A stretch of 56,223 nucleotides of DNA from Candidatus Nomurabacteria bacterium (GCA_003155695.1 PMDZ01000008.1:103362-159584), one strand, 5' to 3'; positions 9,566-18,757 are shown, counted from the stretch's first letter. The notes: generated by a model not told the origin, from the sequence alone. Numbers and translations are program-made.

Positions 9566-10528
9566 CTATTTTAAAATAAAATTAAAAAGATACCCAGTAA
9601 ACATAATCCCGACCCCAACAATTCCGGCAAAGATAAGAATAAGTTTTGTTTTCATAACTTTCTTCAATATCATAAATTCCGGAAGAGATAAAGCTGTGAC
9701 GGACATCATAAATGCAAGTGTCGTGCCCATAGACACTCCCTTTTCAGTTAAAGCAGACACAAGAGGTATGACACCAGCAGCGTTTGAGTAAAGGGGTATT
9801 CCAACAAGAACAGCCAGAGGCACTGCATACCATTTGCCACTTCCGGCATATTGAGCCAGAAAATCCGCCGGCAAATACCCATGAATCCATGCTCCTATTC
9901 CAATACCAATTAAAACATAAAGCCATACTTTTTTAAGAATATCTTTCGTATAATCAAATGCATAATTAACTCTATCTTTCATAGTCATGCTGGGTAAATC
10001 AATATTTCCATTTATAGAATTTTCATAAACAAATGATTCCACAAGATTCTCGACTTTTAACTTCCCTATTATTATTCCGGACAGAATCGCAATAACTAAA
10101 CCACTTGTTATGTATATGAGGGCTATCTTCCAGCCAAACAAACCGAGGAGTAATACAAGAGCAACCTCGTTTATCATTGGTGAAGCTATAAGGAAAGAAA
10201 AAGTTGTTCCGAGTGGTACTCCGGCTTGAACGAAACCCAAGAACAAAGGGATTGCCGAACATGAACAAAATGGAGTGATAATACCCAAAAGTGAGGCCAG
10301 AACATTTCCCACATATTTATTCTTACGTGATAAAATTGCCCTTATCTTTTCCGGCAATAAATATGACCTGATTATTGAGACAACAAAGATGATTACAAAT
10401 AAAAGAATAAAGATTTTTATTGTATCAAAGATGAAAAAGTTCACAGCTGAAGCAAGCAGTGTTTTGGGAACAATCCCCAAAATCGTATAAGTTAAAAAAT
10501 CAGCCAATAGTTGTATCGGGTAAAACAT
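9566..10528 (-). CDS. COG0701/DUF318-type permease (ArsP/SO_0444-like)
   Basis: Polytopic; ITPFCSCSAIPLFLGFVQAGVPLG and SMGTTLAFMMSVTALSLPEF. Confidence 0.85.
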   Translation of the reverse strand: MFYPIQLLADFLTYTILGIVPKTLLASAVNFFIFDTIKIFILLFVIIFVVSIIRSYLLPEKIRAILSRKNKYVGNVLASLLGIITPFCSCSAIPLFLGFVQAGVPLGTTFSFLIASPMINEVALVLLLGLFGWKIALIYITSGLVIAILSGIIIGKLKVENLVESFVYENSINGNIDLPSMTMKDRVNYAFDYTKDILKKVWLYVLIGIGIGAWIHGYLPADFLAQYAGSGKWYAVPLAVLVGIPLYSNAAGVIPLVSALTEKGVSMGTTLAFMMSVTALSLPEFMILKKVMKTKLILIFAGIVGVGIMFTGYLFNFILK

Positions 10529-10529
10529 A

Positions 10530-10769
10530 TTAAATATTTTTTGAGATAATATCTTTTAATCTTTTTTTATCCGGAAGCATACTTACCAATACCGGCTTAT
10601 CATTAATAGCAAGTACAGGGCTTTGCATGATTCCCATAGCAACAATTTTATTGATATCGTTGCTATATATAACTTCATCATTAATACCCAGTTCGGAGGA
10701 TACTTCTTTCGTCAATTCAAATAATGCTTTGCATTTTTTACACCCGGAACCAATAACTTCTATTTTCAT
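10530..10769 (-). CDS. Thioredoxin-like redox-active disulfide protein
   Basis: MKIEVIGSGCKKCKALFELTKEV (CxxC); start taken at the internal Met of the tracked ORF. Confidence 0.85.
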   Translation of the reverse strand: MKIEVIGSGCKKCKALFELTKEVSSELGINDEVIYSNDINKIVAMGIMQSPVLAINDKPVLVSMLPDKKRLKDIISKNI

Positions 10770-10773
10770 AATA

Positions 10774-11007
10774 TTATAATAAATTATTAATACTGCCTGC
10801 ATCAGTAATCTTTTTAAACCCGATTTTTTCCATCATGCCTTTTGCCATCATGGATCTATTACCGGATTCACAATATAAAGTTATCTCTTCATCTTTTTTA
10901 ACACTAGGAAAGACACCTTGCATCATATCCATGATGTCATGATTAATTGCTCCATCTATATGGCCATTCTCGTATTCTTCTTTTGTTCTGACGTCTACTA
11001 ATATCAT
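10774..11007 (-). CDS. Rhodanese-like domain protein
   Basis: MILVDVRTKEEYENGHIDGAINH..LYCESGNRSMMAKGMMEKIGF; start taken at MILVD, giving a 4-nt overlap with arsR. Confidence 0.88.
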   Translation of the reverse strand: MILVDVRTKEEYENGHIDGAINHDIMDMMQGVFPSVKKDEEITLYCESGNRSMMAKGMMEKIGFKKITDAGSINNLL

Positions 11008-11276
11008 ATTATTTTTTGAGTTAATGCCGATTGATAATGCCAAATTGCTTCCTCATTGCGAGAATAGATTATTTTAGTTCCTTCGCGTCTACTCTTTAAT
11101 AAACCTAAATCCTTTAATACTTTCAAATGATGAGAGCTCAGGTTTTGAGGTAATTTAAGCTTAGGGTGTATCTCACAGGCACATTTTTCACCCTTTTTGA
11201 GAAACTGCAATATCTCCAACCTGTTTAATTCAGAGATGGCAATCAAGTATTTTTTTATATCTACTGATTTAATCAT
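11004..11276 (-). CDS. ArsR-family repressor
   Basis: ELNRLEILQFLKKGEKCACEIHPKLKLPQNLSSHHLKVLKDLGLLKSRREG. Confidence 0.92.
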   Translation of the reverse strand: MIKSVDIKKYLIAISELNRLEILQFLKKGEKCACEIHPKLKLPQNLSSHHLKVLKDLGLLKSRREGTKIIYSRNEEAIWHYQSALTQKII

Positions 11277-11285
11277 AATAAAATG

Positions 11286-11309
11286 CTATATCAATATGTA
11301 TTGATATAG
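11286..11309. promoter_or_regulatory. ArsR operator
   Basis: Perfect inverted repeat CTATATCAATA-TG-TATTGATATAG just upstream of arsR and overlapping its predicted -10. Confidence 0.85.
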
Positions 11310-11349
11310 TACCATTACTATAAATAAAATACAATGTCTGCTTAAGCAG

Positions 11350-11421
11350 TGACCCTACAGAGAATCGGACTCTGATTTTATCCTTGAGAAGGATACGTCC
11401 TAACCGTTAGACGATAAGGCC
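11350..11421 (-). tRNA. tRNA-Glu(CTC)
   Basis: GGCCTTATCGTCTAACGGTTAGGACGTATCCTTCTCAAGGATAAAATCAGAGTCCGATTCTCTGTAGGGTCA; cloverleaf traced by hand. Confidence 0.93.
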
Positions 11422-11468
11422 AAAATATTATCTACTCTGTGATATTACTACTTTTTTTTATATTAATC

Positions 11469-11616
11469 AAAAAAAGAAAACCCCAACTAATTGAGATCAA
11501 TTAATTGGGGGGATGGTATATCGTGGATATTTGGTAGGTAGCTTGTCGGCAAGGTTTTGGTTGTATACAACCATTCCCGCAAATAGCGACCTACAAATTG
11601 CTAACGAATCTATTTA
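11469..11616 (-). ncRNA. Candidate rod-like structured ncRNA (6S-like architecture possible)
   Basis: Reverse-strand promoter TTGACT-17-TACAAT (11622-11650), no ORF, interrupted complementary helices, terminator CCCCAATTAATTG..CAATTAGTTGGGG plus T tract. Confidence 0.5.
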
Positions 11617-11700
11617 CCTTAATTGTATACAACCCTATCGGGTAAGTCAACCAAATACCATTGACGAGCAAGGTCAATATGTGTTGTAGAAACAAAAATT

Positions 11701-12147
11701 TTATTGCACGATATAACCATTCGCATCAACCAGAACCGCTGTATCGTCTCTTAAATTTCTATCTTCATTATTACTATCGTCCCCTAACATTGCCTCAATG
11801 AAGTAAAGTTTCTCTCCCGGCTTTACATTGTAAGTTTGTGTTTGATATTCCGGATTTTGAGAATTTAATGTAATCTGCATTGAACCGTCAGCTTGTGTAT
11901 TTTTCGTCACATTAAACCCGTTCAAAGCAGTTTGGGTGGCTACATCATAAGTCGGAGTTGAGATAAGAAAAGCATTCTGCGATAGCGGAGAACTTGAAAA
12001 CAGCACAGGGGCATTGCTATTCTGGCTTGTAGGAATCACAGAATTATTACCTAAATTATTTTGTTTCTTTGCCCCGGAGACAATTAACAACACTATTATA
12101 ATTAGGATAATGATTACGATAACAATTATTGTAGAATTTTTTTTCAT
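11701..12147 (-). CDS. Single-TM exported hypothetical protein
   Basis: N-terminal TM anchor then a polar domain ending DDTAVLVDANGYIVQ. Confidence 0.7.
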   Translation of the reverse strand: MKKNSTIIVIVIIILIIIVLLIVSGAKKQNNLGNNSVIPTSQNSNAPVLFSSSPLSQNAFLISTPTYDVATQTALNGFNVTKNTQADGSMQITLNSQNPEYQTQTYNVKPGEKLYFIEAMLGDDSNNEDRNLRDDTAVLVDANGYIVQ

Positions 12148-12298
12148 ATATGTGGTCTTATCTATTCGTTAAATTTATCGACCTCGATATGCTCACCATT
12201 CTATATTCTGAAGATGAATATAATATTAAAATATTTTATACTAATTTGACTGGCATATCTCAGAATGGTAATATGAGCATATTCTTATAAATAATAAT

Positions 12299-13324
12299 AT
12301 GGATAAAAACAAAAATAAAAAAAGAATAACTATGAAAAAAAGTAGGTTCGGAGAATTCGGACTGATTATTGCCAACTCCCACACATCATTGGGATTGGAA
12401 GTAGCAAAAAAACTTGGAGTTACTTCGCTTGAAATTGAATCAAAACCTTTTCCAAATAATGAATTGGATGTCAGAAGATTAAGTGATATAAGCGGCAAGG
12501 ATATTTGTATCTTTAGCTCACTACACTCTCGCTATGATACCATTAAAGAATTGCGACTGATTTGCAATTCAGTCAAAGGGAGCGCAGCTAGAGTGTTTGG
12601 AGTATTTCCGTTTGTCAGAGATGGAAAATCCGATCATGTGAAGCGCTTTGGGGAAACCGTAGCATACAAAGACGTTGCGATGGAAATCTCAAGTTCCGGA
12701 TTGGAAGTAATTGCCATTTTCGATCAACATTCCAGCCAGCATCCAAGTTTCTATGACACGACACATTACCGGCTTCGTACTGTGCATCATGTTTACCTGA
12801 TGAGAATCCTCATTGAGTATGCAATAAAGCACAGCGGTGAGTTTGATAGTGTCTTGGCTCTTGATGATGGAGGATTCAAAAGGAACAAGAAGATTGCCGA
12901 GTTGCTTAACAAAGATGTTTCTTTCATTATTAAAGAAAGAGACGCTAGTACTAGAAAAATTAATATTGAAAAGTCAAAAATTATCGGAAATATCAAAGGA
13001 CAAAAAGTTGTTGCTTTTGATGACATGCTCCAAAATGGTGGAACCTTGGAGGCCGGTGCAAAGATAGCTAAATATAATGGTGCGAAGGAAATTAGCTTCT
13101 TCCTTGTTCACAACGATTTTTCGGATGAAACATTTAACCGTATAAATCCTTTGCTTGAAAACGGAACAATCGATAAGATATATATTCTTGAAACCATTCC
13201 ACTTCAAAATAAAGAGAAGTGGCACAAGAACCTAATCATAATCAGTCCGGCAGACTTTATCGCCGAAGTTATCAAACGCATTCATGAAGAAGGCCACATG
13301 CGTAATTTGTTTATCGAATTATAA
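12299..13324 (+). CDS. Divergent ribose-phosphate pyrophosphokinase-like protein
   Basis: FPNNELDVRR, FVRDGKSDH, and PRPP-loop-like VVAFDDMLQNGGTL. Confidence 0.85.
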   Translation: MDKNKNKKRITMKKSRFGEFGLIIANSHTSLGLEVAKKLGVTSLEIESKPFPNNELDVRRLSDISGKDICIFSSLHSRYDTIKELRLICNSVKGSAARVFGVFPFVRDGKSDHVKRFGETVAYKDVAMEISSSGLEVIAIFDQHSSQHPSFYDTTHYRLRTVHHVYLMRILIEYAIKHSGEFDSVLALDDGGFKRNKKIAELLNKDVSFIIKERDASTRKINIEKSKIIGNIKGQKVVAFDDMLQNGGTLEAGAKIAKYNGAKEISFFLVHNDFSDETFNRINPLLENGTIDKIYILETIPLQNKEKWHKNLIIISPADFIAEVIKRIHEEGHMRNLFIEL

Positions 13325-13353
13325 AGATGTTTATCGGCACCTCTATAAAAAGC

Positions 13354-13382
13354 TTGACAAATAAGTCATTATTGTTTATAAT
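13354..13382 (+). promoter_or_regulatory. Perfect-consensus sigma70 promoter
   Basis: TTGACA-17 nt-TATAAT. Confidence 0.9.
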
Positions 13383-13413
13383 GAGAAAAATTTAAAACTA
13401 AACATTAACGACT

Positions 13414-13830
13414 ATGACAGCTACAAATTATGAGAGAAAGCATCTCGCAATTTTTAAATTTCTTACTTCGGAAACTATTCCTGAGGTAGTTATTACAATC
13501 CCAGAGACAAAATATTGTCTTTTTCACACCGATAAGGGGATAGCTTATTTATACAACGTGCAAATTAAAAGTGACAAAAAAATATTAATTGTTCACTTTT
13601 GGCCGAATTATACGATATTACTGCATATCGTAAGCAAGGAATCATTGCACTGCATGAGCTATATTCTTCTCAAGGAAAAATTCTTGAATGATTCAGACTC
13701 AATAGCTTCAAAATCTGAATACGATTACACTCTTTCAAATCAAAGGGAATTCGAACTTTGGTTTCATGGCGAATTTCAAAATTGGCTGCCAAAGCCATGG
13801 AAAATGGTGGCAAGAATTGTCACAGTTTAA
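13414..13830 (+). CDS. Hypothetical protein, 138 aa
   Basis: ORF with strong promoter upstream and terminator downstream; no family recognised. Confidence 0.7.
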   Translation: MTATNYERKHLAIFKFLTSETIPEVVITIPETKYCLFHTDKGIAYLYNVQIKSDKKILIVHFWPNYTILLHIVSKESLHCMSYILLKEKFLNDSDSIASKSEYDYTLSNQREFELWFHGEFQNWLPKPWKMVARIVTV

Positions 13831-13854
13831 TTAAAAGTACATTACACTTAACTT

Positions 13855-13896
13855 AAAAAAAGCCCGGTCTGCATCATTATGCGCCGGGTTTTATTA
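13855..13896. terminator. Terminator between convergent genes
   Basis: aaaaaagcccgg...ccgggttttatt. Confidence 0.75.
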
Positions 13897-13908
13897 TTTA
13901 TAAACACT

Positions 13909-15210
13909 TTATCTATTTTGCCACTCTTTATCCTGACGGCAGAGAAGCTTGTTTTTGAGCTCTTTGTGCTCCATGATGGCCTCCACAGCCCTTTCCAGAC
14001 GTATTCCCTGGGAACCCTTGATTAAGATTATATCCCCTTTTTCTACCATCCCTTCCAAGAATTTTGCCGTCGTTTTTGATGAATCAAAACTGTAAATATT
14101 TTTTTGCTGGAAACCTTTTTCAACTGCCCCTTCGGCGATAAATTTGGCTCTCGGCCCGACGACGACCAAAATATTTGCCACGCCAACTATTTTCTCTCCG
14201 ACAAGGTGATGCTCTTCTTCCGTATATTTTCCAAGTTCGAGCATATCTCCAAGAACAGCAATTTTTCTCTTCCCTTCCACATCTTTCAATACTTGAATTG
14301 CTGCATTCATAGCAATAGGCGATGAATTATATGTATCATCTATAATGACAGAATTGTTTATACCTTCAATAAAGGAAAGCCTCCCCGGCGGAGTGACATA
14401 ATCGCTCACCGCTTTTATTGATTCCAATAAATCACAACCAAGCTCGTGTGCGCAGGCAACAGCAGCAAGTGCTTGGCCGATATTATGCATCCCTAAAATG
14501 TTCGGCAACATCACCGGGAAAGTATTCCCTTCATATTCAAGTTTGAAATTAATTCCATCGGGGACTTTTATTCCATTGTGAGTTTTGTATAAGTAAGTAG
14601 GATACAAGGCATGATAGGTTGAGTTTTCATGAAATCCAAAAGATATGGTTTTGTGATTGAATTTCTGGTGAAGTGAGTAAACTTTTTCGTCGTCATGATT
14701 CAGTATTAGTATCCCATCTTTTCGGAGGGCGTGAACAAGAGCGGTTTTTTCTTCGATAATTTTTTCAACCGAGCCGAAGAATTCCACATGGACAGGCCTG
14801 TCTGGGAAAGAGGTAATAATTACGACATCGGGTTTAAGCCAAGGAAGAATATTATTCTTTATATCTCCCGGTTTACCGACTCCGACTTCAAGAATCAGAT
14901 ATTCCGGATATGGCCTTTTCCATAGGATTAAAGAAAATCCGTGTAATATATTCTCAAACCAGACGAAAGGATCATTCCAACCATTTGGTGAACCCAAGAT
15001 TGTCAGCGGTAAGCCTATTTCACTGTTAAAACTTTTTTCGCTTTTGCGGACGGTTTTAAATTTTGACAGCACGGTGAAAATTGCATCTTTTGTTGAAGTT
15101 TTGCCGACAGACCCGGTAATTGCAATAATCTTCGGGTGATATCTGGCAAGAATCAGCTTTGATTGCCAGGTTATTATTAGAACTATAATTTTTTTAAAAG
15201 CATTTTTCAT
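13909..15210 (-). CDS. murF: UDP-N-acetylmuramoyl-tripeptide--D-alanyl-D-alanine ligase
   Basis: AITGSVGKTSTKDAIFTVL; IDDTYNSSPIAMNAAIQVLKDVEGKRKIAVLGDMLELG. Confidence 0.93.
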   Translation of the reverse strand: MKNAFKKIIVLIITWQSKLILARYHPKIIAITGSVGKTSTKDAIFTVLSKFKTVRKSEKSFNSEIGLPLTILGSPNGWNDPFVWFENILHGFSLILWKRPYPEYLILEVGVGKPGDIKNNILPWLKPDVVIITSFPDRPVHVEFFGSVEKIIEEKTALVHALRKDGILILNHDDEKVYSLHQKFNHKTISFGFHENSTYHALYPTYLYKTHNGIKVPDGINFKLEYEGNTFPVMLPNILGMHNIGQALAAVACAHELGCDLLESIKAVSDYVTPPGRLSFIEGINNSVIIDDTYNSSPIAMNAAIQVLKDVEGKRKIAVLGDMLELGKYTEEEHHLVGEKIVGVANILVVVGPRAKFIAEGAVEKGFQQKNIYSFDSSKTTAKFLEGMVEKGDIILIKGSQGIRLERAVEAIMEHKELKNKLLCRQDKEWQNR

Positions 15211-15219
15211 TTCTATATT

Positions 15220-16929
15220 TTATCTATCGGGTGGAACATTATAATAATTTATAATGAATTTGGTTAAATCCATAAATGGTGGAATTAATGTCTGTGATGC
15301 ATATTTAACTCCTTTTGGGTCTTTTAGAAAAAGAAACATCAAAAACTTCGGGTTATATGCCGGAAAGTAACCGAAGAAAGAATGCATATTACGGTCTGTA
15401 TAATATCCTTTTCCGTCTTCTCGAGCCACTTGTGCAGTTCCGGTTTTCGTGGCAATACTAATGTTGCTGATTTTATGTATGCCACCGTCATAAGACTCAA
15501 ACACATGGATTAGCATTTGGGTAACTGTATCTGTTGTCTCTTTTTTCAAGATATTTTCTTCTGTGATTGGGTAATCAATTGTCTTCGATAGACCATTATC
15601 ATATTTTATTTCTTTGACTAAATGCGGAGTGACTAATTTCCCTCCATTAGCAATAATTGAAAGTGACCTAGCTGCTTCGAGCGGTGTAAGAGCAATACCT
15701 TGGCCGAAAGATGCGTTGGCATATTCGATATTTCGTGGGCTATCAAGATTCTTTATCAGACCGGAAGTTTCATTGGGAAGATCAATCCCCGTCTTCTCTC
15801 CGATGCCATACGATTTCATGTATGAACGGAATTTATCGTGACCGAGTTTATTTTCGACGAAGACCATTCCGGTATTGAGAGATTGGTCGAGAACTTCCTG
15901 CATTGTTGCAACTCCACGCCCCTTTTTGTCGAAATTATATATTGTCTTTTTGTCCACAACCACAAATCCATTATTATCGGTATATGTAGTTTCCGGGGTC
16001 ACTACACCCGCATTTATCGCACCAGCCATAACCAAAGGTTTTATGACAGACCCGAATTCATAAACATTTTCAATAAGAGGATTACGGTAAACACCAACAT
16101 CGGATACACTTCCAAAATTATTCAAATCAAAATCCGGCAACCCGGCCATGGCATATATCTCACCAGTTTGTGGATTCATAATTATTCCACCGGCTTGATC
16201 ACCTTTCCATTTGTCCATCGTGGCAGATAATTCCTGCTCTAAAGTATATTGAACAACTGGTTCTATTGTCGTTATAATATCTCCCTGACTAGTATCGGAA
16301 ATTGTATTTTTTATGTTTGAAAAAACTTCGGCGAAAAAATTCACATAAGCTTCATCTTTAGGTTTGGAAAGAGTTTCATTGTAGTATCGCTCCAGTCCAT
16401 ATTGCCCCTCCAAAGAATCTCCTTTATAAGCCAAGAAACCAAGAACATGCGAAGCAAGACTTCCTCCGGGATAGAATCGCCAATTATCTTTAAAAATAGA
16501 AAGACCTTTTATATTAAAGTTTTCTATTTCGTTCACTTGCTCCTTCGTCAACTTCGTAGCGATTTCTTCATAAGGATCATCAGTCTTATCAATTTTTGCC
16601 AAAAAAGTTCCCTTGTCCATTTTCATAAATGGAGCAAGTTTTGTATAAGCATTTTCAGGATCTGCAATATCCTTCGGAACCATTGCAACTTTAAAACCGG
16701 AAGTTACAGTCCCGGCCGTCACAAGTGACCCGTCATTTTTTGAGAAAAAAATCGAGCCACGATTGAATATATCACTTGCCGGTGTTATATATTGTTTATC
16801 TGCACGGTCCGTGTATAAATTTGAATGAATAATTTGAACAAAAAAAAGTCTACCCAAAATGATGACAGCTACGAGAAAAACACAAACTATTATGAATCTT
16901 ATTCGAAAGTGGAACGATGATAATTTCAT
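15220..16929 (-). CDS. ftsI: Penicillin-binding protein 2/FtsI-type transpeptidase
   Basis: YEFGSVIKPL (SxxK), TGTAQV KTG box, dimerisation domain; dcw context. Confidence 0.9.
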   Translation of the reverse strand: MKLSSFHFRIRFIIVCVFLVAVIILGRLFFVQIIHSNLYTDRADKQYITPASDIFNRGSIFFSKNDGSLVTAGTVTSGFKVAMVPKDIADPENAYTKLAPFMKMDKGTFLAKIDKTDDPYEEIATKLTKEQVNEIENFNIKGLSIFKDNWRFYPGGSLASHVLGFLAYKGDSLEGQYGLERYYNETLSKPKDEAYVNFFAEVFSNIKNTISDTSQGDIITTIEPVVQYTLEQELSATMDKWKGDQAGGIIMNPQTGEIYAMAGLPDFDLNNFGSVSDVGVYRNPLIENVYEFGSVIKPLVMAGAINAGVVTPETTYTDNNGFVVVDKKTIYNFDKKGRGVATMQEVLDQSLNTGMVFVENKLGHDKFRSYMKSYGIGEKTGIDLPNETSGLIKNLDSPRNIEYANASFGQGIALTPLEAARSLSIIANGGKLVTPHLVKEIKYDNGLSKTIDYPITEENILKKETTDTVTQMLIHVFESYDGGIHKISNISIATKTGTAQVAREDGKGYYTDRNMHSFFGYFPAYNPKFLMFLFLKDPKGVKYASQTLIPPFMDLTKFIINYYNVPPDR

Positions 16930-17252
16930 TAGCGAATAGCGACATGGTTAACATCACGTGAAGCAAAAATATTCTGCGAAACATCCACAAAACCTTTGGA
17001 AAGTGCATAATTTTTATCTGTTTTGTTTACATTATTCAAATAAGTTATTTCAAGCTGGTTTACTTTCGCAGTAAGTGTCTTTTCCGTAGTTTCCAGAGAC
17101 TTGCGAGCAATTATATTAAAAGTAATGGAACCTATTAAATACATATACAATGCGCATAATACCGCCGAACAGATAATCAAAACACGGAATATAACCTTCT
17201 GTGTATTCATATTTTCTCTTATATCAATTGTTATTTCTTTTGCTCTGGTCAT
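16929..17252 (-). CDS. FtsL-like bitopic protein
   Basis: One TM plus coiled coil, between rsmH and ftsI. Confidence 0.65.
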   Translation of the reverse strand: MTRAKEITIDIRENMNTQKVIFRVLIICSAVLCALYMYLIGSITFNIIARKSLETTEKTLTAKVNQLEITYLNNVNKTDKNYALSKGFVDVSQNIFASRDVNHVAIR

Positions 17253-18145
17253 ATATTTTTTTCTATTATTCTTAATTTGGAACTTCTTGAACGTGGGTTT
17301 GACTTTACTTCATCAACGCTAGGTATTATTGGCTTTTTTGTGATAATGTTTCCGAAACCTTTAAGTTTTAAATTTATGAATGCTTTCTTCACTATCCTGT
17401 CCTCTAAACTGTGAAATGATATTATGACCATTCGCCCACCAACTTTTAATCGATTGAAACCTTTCTCTATAACTTGCTCGAGATTTGAAAGCTCGCTGTT
17501 GGTCGCTATTCGCAGTGCCTGGAAAGTTCGAGTTGCCGAGTGAATTCGGAGTCCTCTATAGTTCTTCCCTACCGCTTCCTCAACAATCTTCACTAAATCA
17601 AATGTCGTTTTTATCTTTTTCTCCAATCTTCCCTCGACTATTGCTTTTGCAATTTTCCTTGAATATTTTTCTTCTCCGAAACCGTAAATGATGTCCGCCA
17701 ATGTTTCTTCACTCCAAGTATTCACAATAAGTGAGGCAGTCAGGTCATCCTTGCTTGGATTTTTCTTCATCGTCATTAGAAGTGGCTCATCTTTTTGAAA
17801 TGAGAATCCCCTACCAGCTTCTTCCAATTGAAAAGAACTAATTCCAAGGTCAAGCAAAATCTTATCTACACTTACAATTCCCAACTCATCTAATACTTTA
17901 TCCATATCTTGAAATCCAACCGTTTTAAAAATCACATCTGACTCCATTTTTCCAATTAATTTTTTTGCTCGAACAATTGCATCTTCATCCAAATCAAGAC
18001 AGATTATTCTGACACTAGGGCCAAAACGTTTAATGATTTCAAACGTATGTCCCCCACCACCAAGCGTTCCGTCTACAATCGTGTCTCCTTTTTTTATAGA
18101 AAGACCATTTATGGATTCATCTTTTAGAACCGGAATATGTGCCAT
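17249..18145 (-). CDS. rsmH: 16S rRNA (cytosine(1402)-N(4))-methyltransferase
   Basis: MAHIPVLKDESINGLSIKKGDTIVDGTLGGGGHTFEI; RIHSATRTFQALRIATNSEL. Confidence 0.96.
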   Translation of the reverse strand: MAHIPVLKDESINGLSIKKGDTIVDGTLGGGGHTFEIIKRFGPSVRIICLDLDEDAIVRAKKLIGKMESDVIFKTVGFQDMDKVLDELGIVSVDKILLDLGISSFQLEEAGRGFSFQKDEPLLMTMKKNPSKDDLTASLIVNTWSEETLADIIYGFGEEKYSRKIAKAIVEGRLEKKIKTTFDLVKIVEEAVGKNYRGLRIHSATRTFQALRIATNSELSNLEQVIEKGFNRLKVGGRMVIISFHSLEDRIVKKAFINLKLKGFGNIITKKPIIPSVDEVKSNPRSRSSKLRIIEKNI

Positions 18146-18146
18146 A

Positions 18147-18581
18147 TTAAAGAACTCCTATCTGCCCCAATTTATCCGCCAGGGCGTCTGCCTGTTTTTC
18201 AACAACTTGCTTGTAATCATTCCAAGCTTTCTCATTCCAGATTTCCGCGCGGTTCTGCACTCCAATAACCACTACTTTATTTGTGAGACCTGAACGAATT
18301 TTTAAATTTTCCGGGATTAATATTCGACCGTTGCTGTCAACATCGGCGATGACAGCTTGACCAAACATAAATCTCGAGAAACTTCTATTGTCGGAAGCAA
18401 GCATTGATGAATCGGATAATTTATCGGATACTTTTTGCCACTCCTTGGTGGTAAAAATTGAAAGACAATTATCTAATCCCGGAGCAACGACAACACTCTT
18501 GCCCATCTCCTTTCGGAATTTTACGGGTAATGACATTCTGTTTTTATCATCCAATGTGTGTGTATATTCTCCGATTAACAT
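18147..18581 (-). CDS. mraZ: Transcriptional regulator MraZ
   Basis: MLIGEYTHTLDDKNRMSLPVKFRKEMG; DSNGRILIPENL. Confidence 0.95.
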   Translation of the reverse strand: MLIGEYTHTLDDKNRMSLPVKFRKEMGKSVVVAPGLDNCLSIFTTKEWQKVSDKLSDSSMLASDNRSFSRFMFGQAVIADVDSNGRILIPENLKIRSGLTNKVVVIGVQNRAEIWNEKAWNDYKQVVEKQADALADKLGQIGVL

Positions 18582-18622
18582 AAAATTTTGTGAGGTAAAA
18601 TTAATTATTTGGAAATGTTTTA

Positions 18623-18690
18623 GCCCACTTCATCCCACTTGGTTTTATTATAAACCACTTCATCCCACAATACAAACACCTTTTCCCACT
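18623..18690 (-). promoter_or_regulatory. MraZ-box array and dcw promoter
   Basis: Reverse strand has two GTGGGATGAAGTGG pairs plus another GTGGGA, near 10-bp phasing, around a TATAAT -10. Confidence 0.85.
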
Positions 18691-18713
18691 CTAACTGTGG
18701 ATAACTATCGAAG

Positions 18714-18742
18714 AAAAAACCCATATTTTACAATGGGTTGTT
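18714..18742 (-). terminator. Intrinsic terminator downstream of lysS
   Basis: Reverse strand AACCCAT-tgtaaaat-ATGGGTTTTTT. Confidence 0.75.
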
Positions 18743-18757
18743 AGTATTCTTTATTTT

